Origin: Sporomusaceae bacterium | GTDB taxonomy: Bacteria > Bacillota > Negativicutes > DSM-13327 | Assembly (NCBI GenBank): GCA_027492445.1 | Contig: JAPUES010000133.1 | Coordinates: 1-13,888 of the forward strand | Direction: 5' to 3' | Length of the DNA: 13,888 bases | Shown: one piece after another, positions 4,713 to 13,445 of the stretch | How the letters are laid out: every line of letters begins with the position of its first letter | Numbering within the stretch: position 1 is the stretch's first letter | Made by a program: the position numbers and the translations under genes | The notes under the pieces: model-generated | The model's input: only the letters and a program-made list of their open reading frames with translations | What the model was told of the DNA's origin: nothing | The model's database searches: none

Positions 4713-6140
4713 ATGACGAGACTAGAAAGGCGTGTAGATAGGCCTAAAAAAAATAATAGACTAAAAGATACATTTATCCTAATCAGTCTCTTGTTATTGG
4801 TACTTGCAGTTGCCAGTGCTTCCTATTATTGGTTTGCTGGGGGCTTAACAAGTGAAGACAAAGAAAAAGGAAGTATAGTCTCTCCACAAAATAAGGTTAA
4901 TATTATGGTGTTAGGTGTAGATGAACGTGGGGATGATGAGGGACGCTCAGATACTTTATTTGTTATGACCGTTGATACCAATACAAAAGAAATTGCCATG
5001 CTTTCTATTCCAAGAGATACTCGGGTCAAGATTCCAGGGAAGAGTTGGGATAAAATCAATCATGCTTATGCCTATGGTGGTCATAAATTATCCAAGCAGG
5101 CGGTAGAAGGCTTGCTAGGTATTAAAATTGATCATCATATTATGATTAATATTGCTGGTTTTAAGAAAATCATTGATGCTGTCGGCGGCGTTACCATTGA
5201 TGTGGAAAAAAGGATGTACTATAACGACCCTTATGACGATAACGGGGGCCTTGTTATTGATTTGCGATCAGGAATACAACATATGGATGGTGCTACTGCC
5301 ATTCAATACGTACGTTATCGCGATGAAGATGGAGATATTGGCCGCGTAGAACGTCAGCAGAAGTTTCTGAAGGCATTAATGAATGAAGTAGCGAGTCCGT
5401 CTGTGATTAAAAAAATTCCTGCAATTATTCGAGAAGTAAGCAGTGTTATGCAAAGTGATATGTCCACTAGTGAAATGCTTAACCTTGCTAAAATCTTTAA
5501 TGATGCTTCTAAGAAAGGTTTAAAGACAGATATGGTGCCAGGCAAGCCAGCTTATATTGATGATATAAGTTATTGGTTGCCTGATTTGATGGCTTTAAGA
5601 AAACATGTAGCAGACACATTAGGCGTGAAGATTGAAGAACGCTATTTAACTGCGACACAACGGGAAGCAAACGAATATGAAACCTCAATTCCTAAAGAAA
5701 TGAAAATAGTTGATAAACCTAAACCGCCAATATCAACTAAGGAGAAAGAGGCTGCAGATAAAGCGAAGGCGAATACTACTGATAAGGCGAAGACTACTGA
5801 CAAGGCTAGTGTTGTTGATAAGTCTAAAGATACTAGTAAAGCGGTAGCGAAGAACCCTGCTTCTAGCAAAGTTCGTGTAGAAGTTATTAATGCAAGCGGT
5901 ATAGCAGATGCTGGTGATAAAATTGCAAGTATATTAGGCAGCCAAGGCATTGAAGTAGTAGGCGTGAATAATGTATCAAATTCCTATCGCAATACAGTGA
6001 TTATTTCTAATACTACTGATAGTGGCGTTGTTAGTAAGTTAACAGGATTGCCTTTTAAATACTCTTTGCAAGTGACCAATGACGAAGGAAAAAGTACAGA
6101 TGCGATTGTTGTAATTGGCAAAGACTATGCCGGTAAATAG
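4713..6140 (+). CDS. LytR-CpsA-Psr (LCP) family protein with LytR_C domain
   Basis: Membrane-anchored LCP protein, the family that transfers lipid-linked wall polymers onto peptidoglycan. Layout from this start: basic cytosolic tail (1-19), one membrane helix (20-41), LCP domain from NIMVLGVD (63-70) to about 226, a charged Lys/Ala/Asp/Thr-rich linker (about 342-386), and a LytR_C domain (about 387-470, beginning VRVEVINASG). Conserved pyrophosphate-binding positions are visible: R78/D80 in GRSDTL, R101 and D102 in SIPRDTRV, and the R201, R203, R211, R214 cluster in YVRYRDEDGDIGRVERQQ. ATG 4713 follows aagggagatgtg (4697-4708); in-frame ATGs at 4671, 4677, 4680 and 4704 are weaker. It has its own promoter and terminator and sits next to PBP2, consistent with a role in wall assembly. 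Confidence 0.93.
   Translation: MTRLERRVDRPKKNNRLKDTFILISLLLLVLAVASASYYWFAGGLTSEDKEKGSIVSPQNKVNIMVLGVDERGDDEGRSDTLFVMTVDTNTKEIAMLSIPRDTRVKIPGKSWDKINHAYAYGGHKLSKQAVEGLLGIKIDHHIMINIAGFKKIIDAVGGVTIDVEKRMYYNDPYDDNGGLVIDLRSGIQHMDGATAIQYVRYRDEDGDIGRVERQQKFLKALMNEVASPSVIKKIPAIIREVSSVMQSDMSTSEMLNLAKIFNDASKKGLKTDMVPGKPAYIDDISYWLPDLMALRKHVADTLGVKIEERYLTATQREANEYETSIPKEMKIVDKPKPPISTKEKEAADKAKANTTDKAKTTDKASVVDKSKDTSKAVAKNPASSKVRVEVINASGIADAGDKIASILGSQGIEVVGVNNVSNSYRNTVIISNTTDSGVVSKLTGLPFKYSLQVTNDEGKSTDAIVVIGKDYAGK
5757..5834 (+). repeat. degenerate 18-nt tandem repeat in LCP linker
   Basis: Four consecutive units begin gataaagcg (5757, 24 nt long), gataaggcg (5781), gacaaggct (5799) and gataagtct (5817). 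They have an 18-nt period and encode D-K-A/S-K/S-x-x hexapeptides. The repeat lies in the flexible linker between the LCP and LytR_C domains and keeps frame. Confidence 0.6.
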
Positions 6141-6146
6141 TAATTT

Positions 6147-6176
6147 AAAAAATAGCCCATTAGGGCTATTTTTTTT
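6147..6176 (+). terminator. intrinsic terminator after LCP gene
   Basis: The A-run plus tagccc (6147-6158) pairs perfectly with gggcta plus T-run (6163-6174) around the loop atta, and eight T's follow. It starts 7 nt after the LCP stop and separates it from PBP2. Confidence 0.93.
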
Positions 6177-6237
6177 GTTCCTTTGCGGAATACTAATCGA
6201 TAGAAAGTACTAGTGGCTTCAAAAGGAGCAGAACTCA

Positions 6238-8025
6238 ATGTGGATTACAGAAAAATCACGCCGAATAAATGTAATGATAAGTATTATTATTGCAATTTTT
6301 ATTTTGCTAATCTCTCGTCTTGCCTGGATGCAATTAATAAATGGACCACAATATAAAAAGATTGCAGAAGAAAACCGCATTCGCCAAATTACAGCGCAAG
6401 CACCGCGTGGTAATATTTATGATCGTAGTGGAGCTTTATTGGTTGGTAACAGGCCTAGTTTTGCAATTTCGATTATACCTTCTGAATATAACAATAGCAC
6501 GGAAGCAACCTCAAGATTAGCTACTATTACTGGACTTTGGCCAGCAGAAATTGAAAAAATGTTGAAAACTGGTGAAGGGTTTATTTATACTCCCATTCGT
6601 CTAAAACGAGATGTGAATCAAACAATGATAGCCAAAATTAAAGAACATAAATATTATTTGCCAGGTGTGATGATTGAAGTTGTGCCAGTTCGACAGTATG
6701 TATATGGTGAACTAGCTTCCCATGTAGTTGGTTTTGTCGGTAGCATTAGTGAAGAAGAGTATGAGAAACACAAAGAAAAAGGATATAATCCTAATGATTT
6801 TATCGGGAAAGATGGTTTGGAAAGGGAATGGGAAGAAATGCTCCGGGGCATTGATGGTGGACTGCAGGTAGAAGTAAATGCCTTAGGAGAAGAAATGAAA
6901 ATCATTGGTGATAAACCAGCAATGGCTGGTAAAGGATTAGTTCTTACGATTGATGCCAACTTACAAAAGGCCGTACAAGACGCTCTTGGCAATCAAGTTG
7001 GTGCTAGTCGCAAGCTCGGAGAACCAGCTACAGGAGGAAGTGCTGTGGTGCTTGATGTTCATACAGGAGCTGTGCTAGCTATGGCTAACTACCCTAGCTT
7101 TGACCCTAATGATTTTGCTAGCGGTATTAGTAGTTTGAACTGGAATAAACTAATTGGTGACCCTCGCCATCCTCTTGTAAATAAAACCATTCAGAATACC
7201 TATCCTCCTGGGTCTGTTTTTAAGATTGTTACTGCTGCCGCAGCCTTAGATAAGGGTTATGTAACAGGCAAGGAAATCTTTGATGATAAAGGCTCTTATC
7301 TCTTAAATGGTTGGAAATTTTATGGATGGGAAACAAAAGGTCTAGGCAAGCTTACGATTGTCGATGCAATTTGCTGGTCGAGTGATCCTGTTTTTTATGA
7401 ACTTGGTCGTCGTCTTGGGATTGATGATTTAGGAAGTTATGCCTTGACCTTTGGGCTAGGACAAGCTACAAGGATAAAGCTAGGAGGGGAAGAACAAGGT
7501 ATTGTACCGACAACGGGCTGGAAAGAAGCTATCTATGGGGAGGAGTGGTACCCAGGGGAAACTATTATTGCTGCGATTGGACAAGGGTATTATTTAGTTA
7601 CCCCATTACAACAAGCCATGCTACTGCTGGCAGTAGCCAATAAAGGCATACTATATCGCCCAATGATTGTTGATAGGGTATTAGCCCTAGATGGGAGTGT
7701 TTATGAAAAGTATGAACCAGAGGTTATGCGCAGTATTTATCTAAAAGATGAGACCTGGGAACTAATACAAGAGGGGCTCGTAGCCGTTCCAACGCGTGGC
7801 ACGGCTGCATCAGTGTTTCAAGGATTTAATCCGAAGATTGCTGGCAAGACTGGCTCGGCTGAAACGGGTACTGGTACTGTACATTCTTGGTTTTCTTGTT
7901 ATGCCCCAGCCGATAATCCTGAAATCGTAGTATCTGTTTTGGTAGAAGAAGGAGGAGATGGGTCGGTAGCCGAAGCGCCTGTCGTGAGAAAAATACTAGA
8001 AGCATATTTTGAGAGAAGAAATTAG
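6238..8025 (+). CDS. mrdA: penicillin-binding protein 2, class B transpeptidase
   Basis: Class B PBP of the PBP2 (elongation) type: it cross-links peptidoglycan at the outer face of the membrane, normally with the RodA glycosyltransferase. One membrane anchor is seen at about 11-31. The dimerisation domain contains APRGNIYDRSG (55-65) and IGKDGLEREWEE (189-200), a PBP2 signature. The transpeptidase domain has SVFK with the nucleophile S326, SSD (381-383) as in E. coli PBP2, and KTGS (537-540). The length, 595 aa, is normal. No PASTA domains are present, which argues against SpoVD or PBP2x types. ATG is preceded by aaaaggag (6221-6228). RodA and MreBCD are not adjacent in this window. There is no terminator before the hem genes, so read-through is possible. 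Confidence 0.93.
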   Translation: MWITEKSRRINVMISIIIAIFILLISRLAWMQLINGPQYKKIAEENRIRQITAQAPRGNIYDRSGALLVGNRPSFAISIIPSEYNNSTEATSRLATITGLWPAEIEKMLKTGEGFIYTPIRLKRDVNQTMIAKIKEHKYYLPGVMIEVVPVRQYVYGELASHVVGFVGSISEEEYEKHKEKGYNPNDFIGKDGLEREWEEMLRGIDGGLQVEVNALGEEMKIIGDKPAMAGKGLVLTIDANLQKAVQDALGNQVGASRKLGEPATGGSAVVLDVHTGAVLAMANYPSFDPNDFASGISSLNWNKLIGDPRHPLVNKTIQNTYPPGSVFKIVTAAAALDKGYVTGKEIFDDKGSYLLNGWKFYGWETKGLGKLTIVDAICWSSDPVFYELGRRLGIDDLGSYALTFGLGQATRIKLGGEEQGIVPTTGWKEAIYGEEWYPGETIIAAIGQGYYLVTPLQQAMLLLAVANKGILYRPMIVDRVLALDGSVYEKYEPEVMRSIYLKDETWELIQEGLVAVPTRGTAASVFQGFNPKIAGKTGSAETGTGTVHSWFSCYAPADNPEIVVSVLVEEGGDGSVAEAPVVRKILEAYFERRN

Positions 8026-8043
8026 TAGTTTAATAGAGGAATA

Positions 8044-8073
8044 TTACATTTTTAGTGCGAAATATGCTAATAT
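8044..8073 (+). promoter_or_regulatory. possible promoter of the hem operon
   Basis: TTACAT (8044-8049), an 18-nt spacer and TAATAT (8068-8073), the latter preceded by TG one base upstream (extended -10, tgcTAATAT). The match to consensus is partial, but it lies in the only non-coding gap before the operon, 18 nt before the first start. Confidence 0.4.
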
Positions 8074-8091
8074 ATAAAGGATGTGAGAAAA

Positions 8092-8736
8092 ATGTCACTC
8101 TATCCAGTAAACTTACACATAAACAATCGCCCTTGTATTGTTGTGGGTGGCGGCAGCGTAGCTGAGCGAAAAGTATTAGGTCTTTTGACGTCAGGGGCCG
8201 CTGTTACCTTACTGAGTCCTCAGGTGACGGAGGAGTTAGCAAGGTTAATACAAGAAAAAAAACTTATTCATGTTGCCAGGTCGTACCGTAAGGGTGATGC
8301 AGCTGGCTTCTTTATTGTTATTTGTGCGACGGATAATAAAACTGTAAATCAATTGATTGCCGAGGAGGCCAATCAGGCTGGTGCCCTTGTCAATGTAGTA
8401 GATGCACCAGAACTTGGGAATTTTAATGTGCCTTCAAAGATAAATCATGGTGATTTATTGATTACTATTTCTACAGGAGGGAAAAGCCCCGCTTTGGCAA
8501 GGAAATTAGGAGCAGAACTAGCCAAACGATATGGTCCAGAATATGGCCAATATCTTGAACTCGTGGGCAAAGCTCGGGACGAAATGAAAAAGACTATAGG
8601 GTCAGCAAAAGAGCGTGAAGCCTTTTGGCGGCAAACTATAGATGAAGATATAATAAGCTTATTAAAAGATGGAAAGATAAAAGAGGCGGAGGCTAAGATT
8701 TATAATGCAATTGGTTGTTCTAGGACTGAATCATAA
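8092..8736 (+). CDS. precorrin-2 dehydrogenase (siroheme synthase N-terminal type)
   Basis: NAD-dependent oxidation of precorrin-2 to sirohydrochlorin, the step leading to siroheme and the anaerobic B12 route. The Rossmann motif VVGGGSVAERK is near residues 17-27. The catalytic Asp of the CysG-B/Met8/SirC family is D104 in VVDAPELGNF, followed by the conserved STGGKSPALARK (127-138). The length, 214 aa, matches the stand-alone dehydrogenase; the methyltransferase half of CysG is instead supplied by the cobA-hemD gene of the same operon. Whether it also inserts iron, as Met8 does, cannot be told. ATG 8092 follows aaaggatgtgag (8077-8086 region), and GTG 8083 lies within that site. Its 3' end overlaps hemA by 32 nt. 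Confidence 0.93.
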   Translation: MSLYPVNLHINNRPCIVVGGGSVAERKVLGLLTSGAAVTLLSPQVTEELARLIQEKKLIHVARSYRKGDAAGFFIVICATDNKTVNQLIAEEANQAGALVNVVDAPELGNFNVPSKINHGDLLITISTGGKSPALARKLGAELAKRYGPEYGQYLELVGKARDEMKKTIGSAKEREAFWRQTIDEDIISLLKDGKIKEAEAKIYNAIGCSRTES

Positions 8737-10021
8737 AACGGCATCAGTGGATGTACGAGAATGCTTTACCTTTTCAGAAGAACAGATAAAAATGTCCCTT
8801 AATCATCTTCATGAATATGAAGAGATTAGCGAATGTGTGCTAGTATCTACCTGCAACCGTACAGAAATGTATGCAGTGGTGGATGATGCTGAGGATGGCT
8901 TACAAGTCATGCAGCATTTTTTACAGCGCATGTCAGAAACTCCTATTGATATTGAAGATTTCTTTTTCTATGCCGAGGAAGCTTGTATTGAGCATTTATT
9001 TCGTGTAGCTTCCAGCCTAGATTCCCTGATTATTGGGGAAGGACAAATTTTAAGCCAAGTGAAAAAGGCCTACTCCATTGCCCGTGATGTTGGCACGACT
9101 AGTACGGTACTTAATACTTTATTTCATAGAGCCATTGCCGTGGGGAAAAAAGTTCGCACGGAAACTCGCATTGCCCATAGCACGGTATCTGTTAGTTATG
9201 CTGCAGTTGAATTGGCAAAAAAGATATTTGGTGATTTGTCAGAGTCTAATGTATTGTTAGTCGGGGCTGGGCAAATGGGGGAACTGACTGCAAAACATTT
9301 AGTGGAAAGCGGTGTAAAAACTGTATTTGTTTCCAATCGCAGGTATGAACGCGCCGTAGAATTAGCTGAAAAATTTCAAGGTGTTGCTGTACCCTTTGAA
9401 AGTTTTATGAAAAGTGCTGTCAAGGCAGATATTATTATTACTTCAACAGGTGCTCCCCACTATGTGATTCGCACCTGGGATGTTGCCCATCTCATGCCGA
9501 AACGCCAAGGGCGCCCAATTATTATTATCGATATTGCGGTACCGAGAGATGTAGAACCAGAAGTGGCAGCGATTTCGGGAGCTAGTTTATATAATATTGA
9601 TGATTTAGAAGCGGTTGTAGAATCCAATATTCGTGTCAGAGCGCAAGAAGCCGCGTTGGCAGAGAAAATCATTAGCAAGGAATTAGATGAGTTATTACTT
9701 AAATTCCGTTATTTATCTCTTCGACCGATTATGGCTCGTATGACAGATAAAGCGGAAAGAATACGGCAACGGGAATTTAAAAGAGCGTTGGCGAAACTAG
9801 CTGATATTACACCTGACGAACGCAAAGCAATCGAAAATATGTCCAAGATGATAATGCGTAAAATGTTGCGTGATCCCATGGTATGTATCAATCAGGCCGC
9901 CTGTAACCAAGATGAAGAGTTTTATCTTGATGCAATACGTGACTTATTTAATTTAGAATCAATAGGAGAGGGCAGAAAACGTGAAAAGAAAAAAACTTAT
10001 TATCGGTACGCGAAGCAGTAA
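8705..10021 (+). CDS. hemA: glutamyl-tRNA reductase
   Basis: First committed step of the C5 tetrapyrrole pathway: NADPH reduction of glutamyl-tRNA(Glu) to glutamate-1-semialdehyde. The catalytic Cys is C50 in STCNRTEMY, the same number as in well-studied HemA enzymes. IIGEGQI (109-115) and the nucleotide-binding GAGQMGEL (187-194) follow, then the long C-terminal dimerisation helices. The length, 438 aa, is normal, ending in a very basic tail (GRKREKKK then YYRYAKQ). The start ATG lies inside the preceding gene, with ggagg (8688-8692) 12 nt upstream. The tail is coded in the 41-nt overlap with hemC, so the two genes are likely translationally linked. Feedback control by heme is known for some HemA proteins but cannot be read here. 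Confidence 0.97.
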   Translation: MQLVVLGLNHKTASVDVRECFTFSEEQIKMSLNHLHEYEEISECVLVSTCNRTEMYAVVDDAEDGLQVMQHFLQRMSETPIDIEDFFFYAEEACIEHLFRVASSLDSLIIGEGQILSQVKKAYSIARDVGTTSTVLNTLFHRAIAVGKKVRTETRIAHSTVSVSYAAVELAKKIFGDLSESNVLLVGAGQMGELTAKHLVESGVKTVFVSNRRYERAVELAEKFQGVAVPFESFMKSAVKADIIITSTGAPHYVIRTWDVAHLMPKRQGRPIIIIDIAVPRDVEPEVAAISGASLYNIDDLEAVVESNIRVRAQEAALAEKIISKELDELLLKFRYLSLRPIMARMTDKAERIRQREFKRALAKLADITPDERKAIENMSKMIMRKMLRDPMVCINQAACNQDEEFYLDAIRDLFNLESIGEGRKREKKKTYYRYAKQ

Positions 10022-10901
10022 ATTAGCCTTATGGCAGGCGAACTATATTGGGGAATGCCTTCGGACAGAATATCCGGAAGTCGAAGTAAGCCTTTGTCAT
10101 ATTATGACCACTGGCGATAAAATACTCGATGTACCACTCGCAAAAATCGGTGGCAAAGGATTGTTTACGAAAGAACTAGAAAATGCTATGCTGGCTGGGG
10201 AAATTGACCTAGCAGTGCACAGTCTTAAAGATATGCCTACGGAATTGCCGCCAGGATTGTTGCTAGCGGCTATCACCGAACGAGTTGATCCAGGTGATGC
10301 CCTTATTAGTCCGAAGTATCATACCATTGATAACTTGCCTCAAGGGGCAAAAATCGGAACCTCAAGCCTCAGGCGCAAGGCCCAGCTCTTACAATATCGA
10401 CCTGATCTTAGAATAAGCGATCTTAGAGGCAATCTAGATACGCGGCTTAAGAAAATGGAAACAGAAGAATTAGATGGCATTATCTTAGCCGTTGCCGGGC
10501 TAAAACGTTTAGGCTGGCAAGAACTGATTACCCAAGTATTGCCGCGAAATATTTGCTTACCGGCTGTTGGACAAGGGGCCTTAGCCATTGAAGCGCGCAT
10601 TGATGATGAGGAAGTACGTTCAATGCTTAGCTTTCTCAATCACCAAGAGACGCGCTGGGCGGTAGAAGCAGAACGATCTTATTTATCTGAGGTCGAAGGT
10701 GGCTGCCAAATTCCAATTGGTGTGTATGCCTCTATTGAAGAGGATGTATTACTGTTAGAAGCGGCTATTTTATCGGTGGATGGTACCCAGCAAATTCGTA
10801 AGACCATGAGCGCCAGTCCAAAGGACGGTATTGCACTTGGAAAGAACCTTGCCCAAGACATGCTAGCTTCTGGCGGACGGGAAATCTTACAAGAACTATA
10901 A
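9981..10901 (+). CDS. hemC: hydroxymethylbilane synthase (porphobilinogen deaminase)
   Basis: Joins four porphobilinogen molecules into hydroxymethylbilane, using a covalent dipyrromethane cofactor. The family landmarks are all present: IGTRSSKLALWQ at the N-terminus, IGGKGLFTKELE (56-67), HSLKDMP with catalytic D84, GTSSLRRKAQL (126-136), DLRGNLDTRL, and the cofactor-bearing C242 in EGGCQIPIG. The length is 306 aa, as usual. It starts with GTG inside hemA (41-nt overlap), with aggag about 12 nt upstream. Its neighbours supply the substrate (hemB) and use the product (hemD). Confidence 0.97.
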   Translation: MKRKKLIIGTRSSKLALWQANYIGECLRTEYPEVEVSLCHIMTTGDKILDVPLAKIGGKGLFTKELENAMLAGEIDLAVHSLKDMPTELPPGLLLAAITERVDPGDALISPKYHTIDNLPQGAKIGTSSLRRKAQLLQYRPDLRISDLRGNLDTRLKKMETEELDGIILAVAGLKRLGWQELITQVLPRNICLPAVGQGALAIEARIDDEEVRSMLSFLNHQETRWAVEAERSYLSEVEGGCQIPIGVYASIEEDVLLLEAAILSVDGTQQIRKTMSASPKDGIALGKNLAQDMLASGGREILQEL

Positions 10902-10934
10902 AAATCAATTCCAGCCAAGCAGGAGGAGAAAAGA

Positions 10935-12464
10935 ATGAAACAAGGTATGGTTTATCTAGTAGGGGCAGGACCTGGTGATTATAAACTTATCAGCGTTAGG
11001 GCCCTTGAATATATACAAATTGCAGATGTCATTGTTTATGATCGTCTAGCAGATGATCGTTTATTAGCCACAGCACGTCCTGATGTAGAACTTATTTATG
11101 TCGGTAAAGCTTCTAGTGACCACACCATGCGCCAAGAAGATATTAATCAACTATTAGTGGATAAAGCCAAAGAAGGTAAAATCATTGTACGCCTTAAAGG
11201 CGGCGATCCTTTTGTTTTTGGGCGAGGTGGTGAAGAAGCCTTACTTCTCGTAGCCAATAAAATACCCTTTGAAATTGTGCCAGGTATCACTTCGGCCATA
11301 TCAGTACCTGCGTATGCGGGAATACCGGTAACCCACAGGGGAATTGCGACTTCTTTTGCGGTGGTAACAGGGCATGAAGATCCGACGAAGGCCGAATCAA
11401 CAATCAAATGGTCCCACTTGGCAACGGCTGTCGATACATTAGTATTTTTAATGGGGGTAGAAAATCTGCCTCATATCACGGAAAATTTAATTAGAAATGG
11501 CCGCTCAGGGAAGACGCCAGCAGCAGTGATCCGTTGGGGTACAAAACCAGAGCAAGAAGTTTTGGTAACAACTGTGGAAAACGCTGCCCAAGCCGTTAAA
11601 GAAGCGGGCATTAAGCCACCAGCAATTTTTATTGTTGGTGAGGTGGTCAACTTACGTGAACAGTTGGCCTGGTTTGATCAACGCTTGTTATTTGGTAAGA
11701 CCGCATTAGTAACTCGGGCTCGAGAACAGGCTAGTTTGTTGACTTCAGAACTAGAGGCATTAGGGGCTGAATGTATAGAAGCACCCGCCATCAAATTAGT
11801 TCCGCCAGAAAGTTATGAAGGAATAGATGACGCCATTGAAAATATCAGTACTTATAACTGGATCATTTTCACTAGTGTAAATGGGGTAGAATATTTCTTT
11901 AACCGTTTATATGCTAAGAAGCAAGATAGTAGAGCTCTTGGTAGTGCTCGTATTGCTGCCATTGGAGCGCAAACAGCGGCCAAGCTAAAGGAGTATGGAA
12001 TTTTAGCGGACATTATACCATTAGAATTCAGAGCCGAAGGTATTGTAGAGGCACTGTCTGGACAAATTACGCCAGGGATGTCAGTACTGATTCCACGGGC
12101 ACTAGTGGCGAGGGATGTTCTTCCTGAGAAACTAGGCGAAATGGGAGCAAAGGTTACGGTAGCTCCTGTATACCGCACTTTGACAGGCGATACAGATGGA
12201 AGCGTACTAGCAGAAAAACTTACAGCAGGCGAGATTGACCTTGTGACCTTTACCAGCTCTTCTACAGTAAGCAATTTATTGGATTTATTAGGGCCAAATG
12301 GAGCAGAATTGGTTAAAAATGCTAAAATTGCTTGCATAGGACCGATTACAGCAGGGACTTGTTTGGAACATGGTATTCACCCTGATGTGATTGCAGAAGA
12401 ATATACAATCAAAGGCATGGTAGAAGCTATTACTACTATGTATAGGGGGAAAGGTAATGAGTAA
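10935..12464 (+). CDS. cobA-hemD: uroporphyrinogen-III C-methyltransferase / uroporphyrinogen-III synthase fusion
   Basis: Two enzymes in one chain. Residues 1 to about 245 are the SAM-dependent methyltransferase (CobA/SUMT) that makes precorrin-2: GAGPGD (10-15), RLKGGDPFVFGRGGEE (86-101), VPGITSA (115-121), and FLMGVENL (171-178). Residues about 252-505 are uroporphyrinogen-III synthase (HemD): KTALVTRAREQ, IIFTSVNGVEYF (310-321), DLVTFTSSSTV (435-445), IACIGPITA (465-473). HemD cyclises hydroxymethylbilane and its product is the methyltransferase substrate, so the fusion joins successive steps at the branch towards siroheme and B12. Such fusions are common in Firmicutes. A strong site, aggaggag (10921-10928), precedes ATG. 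It overlaps hemB by 8 nt. Confidence 0.96.
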   Translation: MKQGMVYLVGAGPGDYKLISVRALEYIQIADVIVYDRLADDRLLATARPDVELIYVGKASSDHTMRQEDINQLLVDKAKEGKIIVRLKGGDPFVFGRGGEEALLLVANKIPFEIVPGITSAISVPAYAGIPVTHRGIATSFAVVTGHEDPTKAESTIKWSHLATAVDTLVFLMGVENLPHITENLIRNGRSGKTPAAVIRWGTKPEQEVLVTTVENAAQAVKEAGIKPPAIFIVGEVVNLREQLAWFDQRLLFGKTALVTRAREQASLLTSELEALGAECIEAPAIKLVPPESYEGIDDAIENISTYNWIIFTSVNGVEYFFNRLYAKKQDSRALGSARIAAIGAQTAAKLKEYGILADIIPLEFRAEGIVEALSGQITPGMSVLIPRALVARDVLPEKLGEMGAKVTVAPVYRTLTGDTDGSVLAEKLTAGEIDLVTFTSSSTVSNLLDLLGPNGAELVKNAKIACIGPITAGTCLEHGIHPDVIAEEYTIKGMVEAITTMYRGKGNE

Positions 12465-13431
12465 TCTACTTCGGCCTCGTCGCCTAAGAGCTTCCGCAGG
12501 GATAAGAAAGCTGGTGTGTGAAACACGTCTTGACGTTGGTAATCTAGTATATCCTTTATTTGTTGTACCAGGAAAGGATGTACGTAATGAGATATCTTCC
12601 ATGCCTGGTGTTTTTCACTTGTCACCAGATATGGCCGTTAAAGAAGCAACTGATGCTTATGCCCTAGGGATACCAGCGGTGATTATTTTTGGCCTGCCTG
12701 AATACAAGGATGAAGAAGGTTCAAGTGCTTGGGATATGAATAGCCCTGTACAAAGGGCTATGACCATGATTAAAGAGGCCTTACCTGAAATGGTTGTGAT
12801 TGGTGATGTCTGTTTATGCGAATATACCAGCCATGGTCATTGTGGAATGCTCGATGGCCATAAGATAGACAATGACAGTACTTTAGAAGTATTAGCAAGA
12901 GTAGCACTAAGTCAGGCCCAAGCTGGGGCTGATATGATTGCACCTTCTGATATGATGGATGGCCGAATCTTAGCCATTCGTAATAAATTAGATGAAAATG
13001 GCTATAAAAATGTATCCATTATGTCCTATGCTGTGAAGTATGCTTCTGCCTATTATGGACCCTTCCGTGATGCCGTGCAATCCGCTCCTCAGTTTGGTGA
13101 TCGTCATAGTTATCAAATGGACCCAGCGAATGGGCGAGAAGCCATGCGTGAAGTGGAACTAGATATTGCTGAAGGTGCAGATATTATTATGGTGAAACCA
13201 GCCTTGGCTTATCTTGATATTGTTCGCCAGGTGCGGGATAATTTTGATTATCCTGTGGCTGCTTATAATGTAAGTGGTGAATATGCAATGGTCAAGGCAG
13301 CAGCTGCGAAAGGGTGGATTGAGGAAAAACGTACCGTCTTAGAAACCTTACTCAGTATGAAACGGGCGGGGGCAGACATTATTATTACCTATCATGCTAT
13401 GGACGTTGCCCGCTGGTTACAAGAAAAGTAA
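12457..13431 (+). CDS. hemB: delta-aminolevulinic acid dehydratase (porphobilinogen synthase)
   Basis: Condenses two 5-aminolevulinate molecules into porphobilinogen. The two Schiff-base lysines are K194 (in SYAVKYASAYYGPF) and K247 (in IIMVKPALAYLD). The zinc-type active site is present: C119, C121 and C129 in DVCLCEYTSHGHCG, so this is the Zn-dependent, not the Asp-rich Mg-only, form. The length is 324 aa, normal. ATG overlaps the end of cobA-hemD (8 nt), with aggggg (12444-12449) 7 nt upstream, indicating coupled translation. The next gene starts 14 nt after its stop. Confidence 0.97.
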   Translation: MSNLLRPRRLRASAGIRKLVCETRLDVGNLVYPLFVVPGKDVRNEISSMPGVFHLSPDMAVKEATDAYALGIPAVIIFGLPEYKDEEGSSAWDMNSPVQRAMTMIKEALPEMVVIGDVCLCEYTSHGHCGMLDGHKIDNDSTLEVLARVALSQAQAGADMIAPSDMMDGRILAIRNKLDENGYKNVSIMSYAVKYASAYYGPFRDAVQSAPQFGDRHSYQMDPANGREAMREVELDIAEGADIIMVKPALAYLDIVRQVRDNFDYPVAAYNVSGEYAMVKAAAAKGWIEEKRTVLETLLSMKRAGADIIITYHAMDVARWLQEK

Positions 13432-13445
13432 GGAGGATAGAAATT

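Noticed and set aside
5642..5950. Hydrophobic 102-codon minus-strand frame within the LCP gene
   Set aside because: It is the complement of the Lys/Ala/Asp-rich repeat linker, which gives a false Leu/Ala/Ser-rich membrane-like protein.
8026..8091. Riboswitch (cobalamin or other) before the hem operon
   Set aside because: The gap is under 70 nt and holds no B12-box-like or other riboswitch core; only a weak promoter fits.
9981..10021. hemA-hemC overlap read as a frameshift error
   Set aside because: Both proteins are of normal length with complete motifs, and hemC has a plausible ribosome site upstream of its GTG.
11852..12337. 161-codon open frame on the minus strand inside cobA-hemD
   Set aside because: It is antisense to a complete, well-conserved HemD domain, has low-complexity composition (Ser/Pro/Ala rich) and shows no recognisable motifs. 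It is a shadow of the real gene.
12288..12625. Two overlapping minus-strand frames across the cobA-hemD/hemB junction
   Set aside because: Both real genes on the + strand have full family motifs through this stretch; the antisense frames have none.
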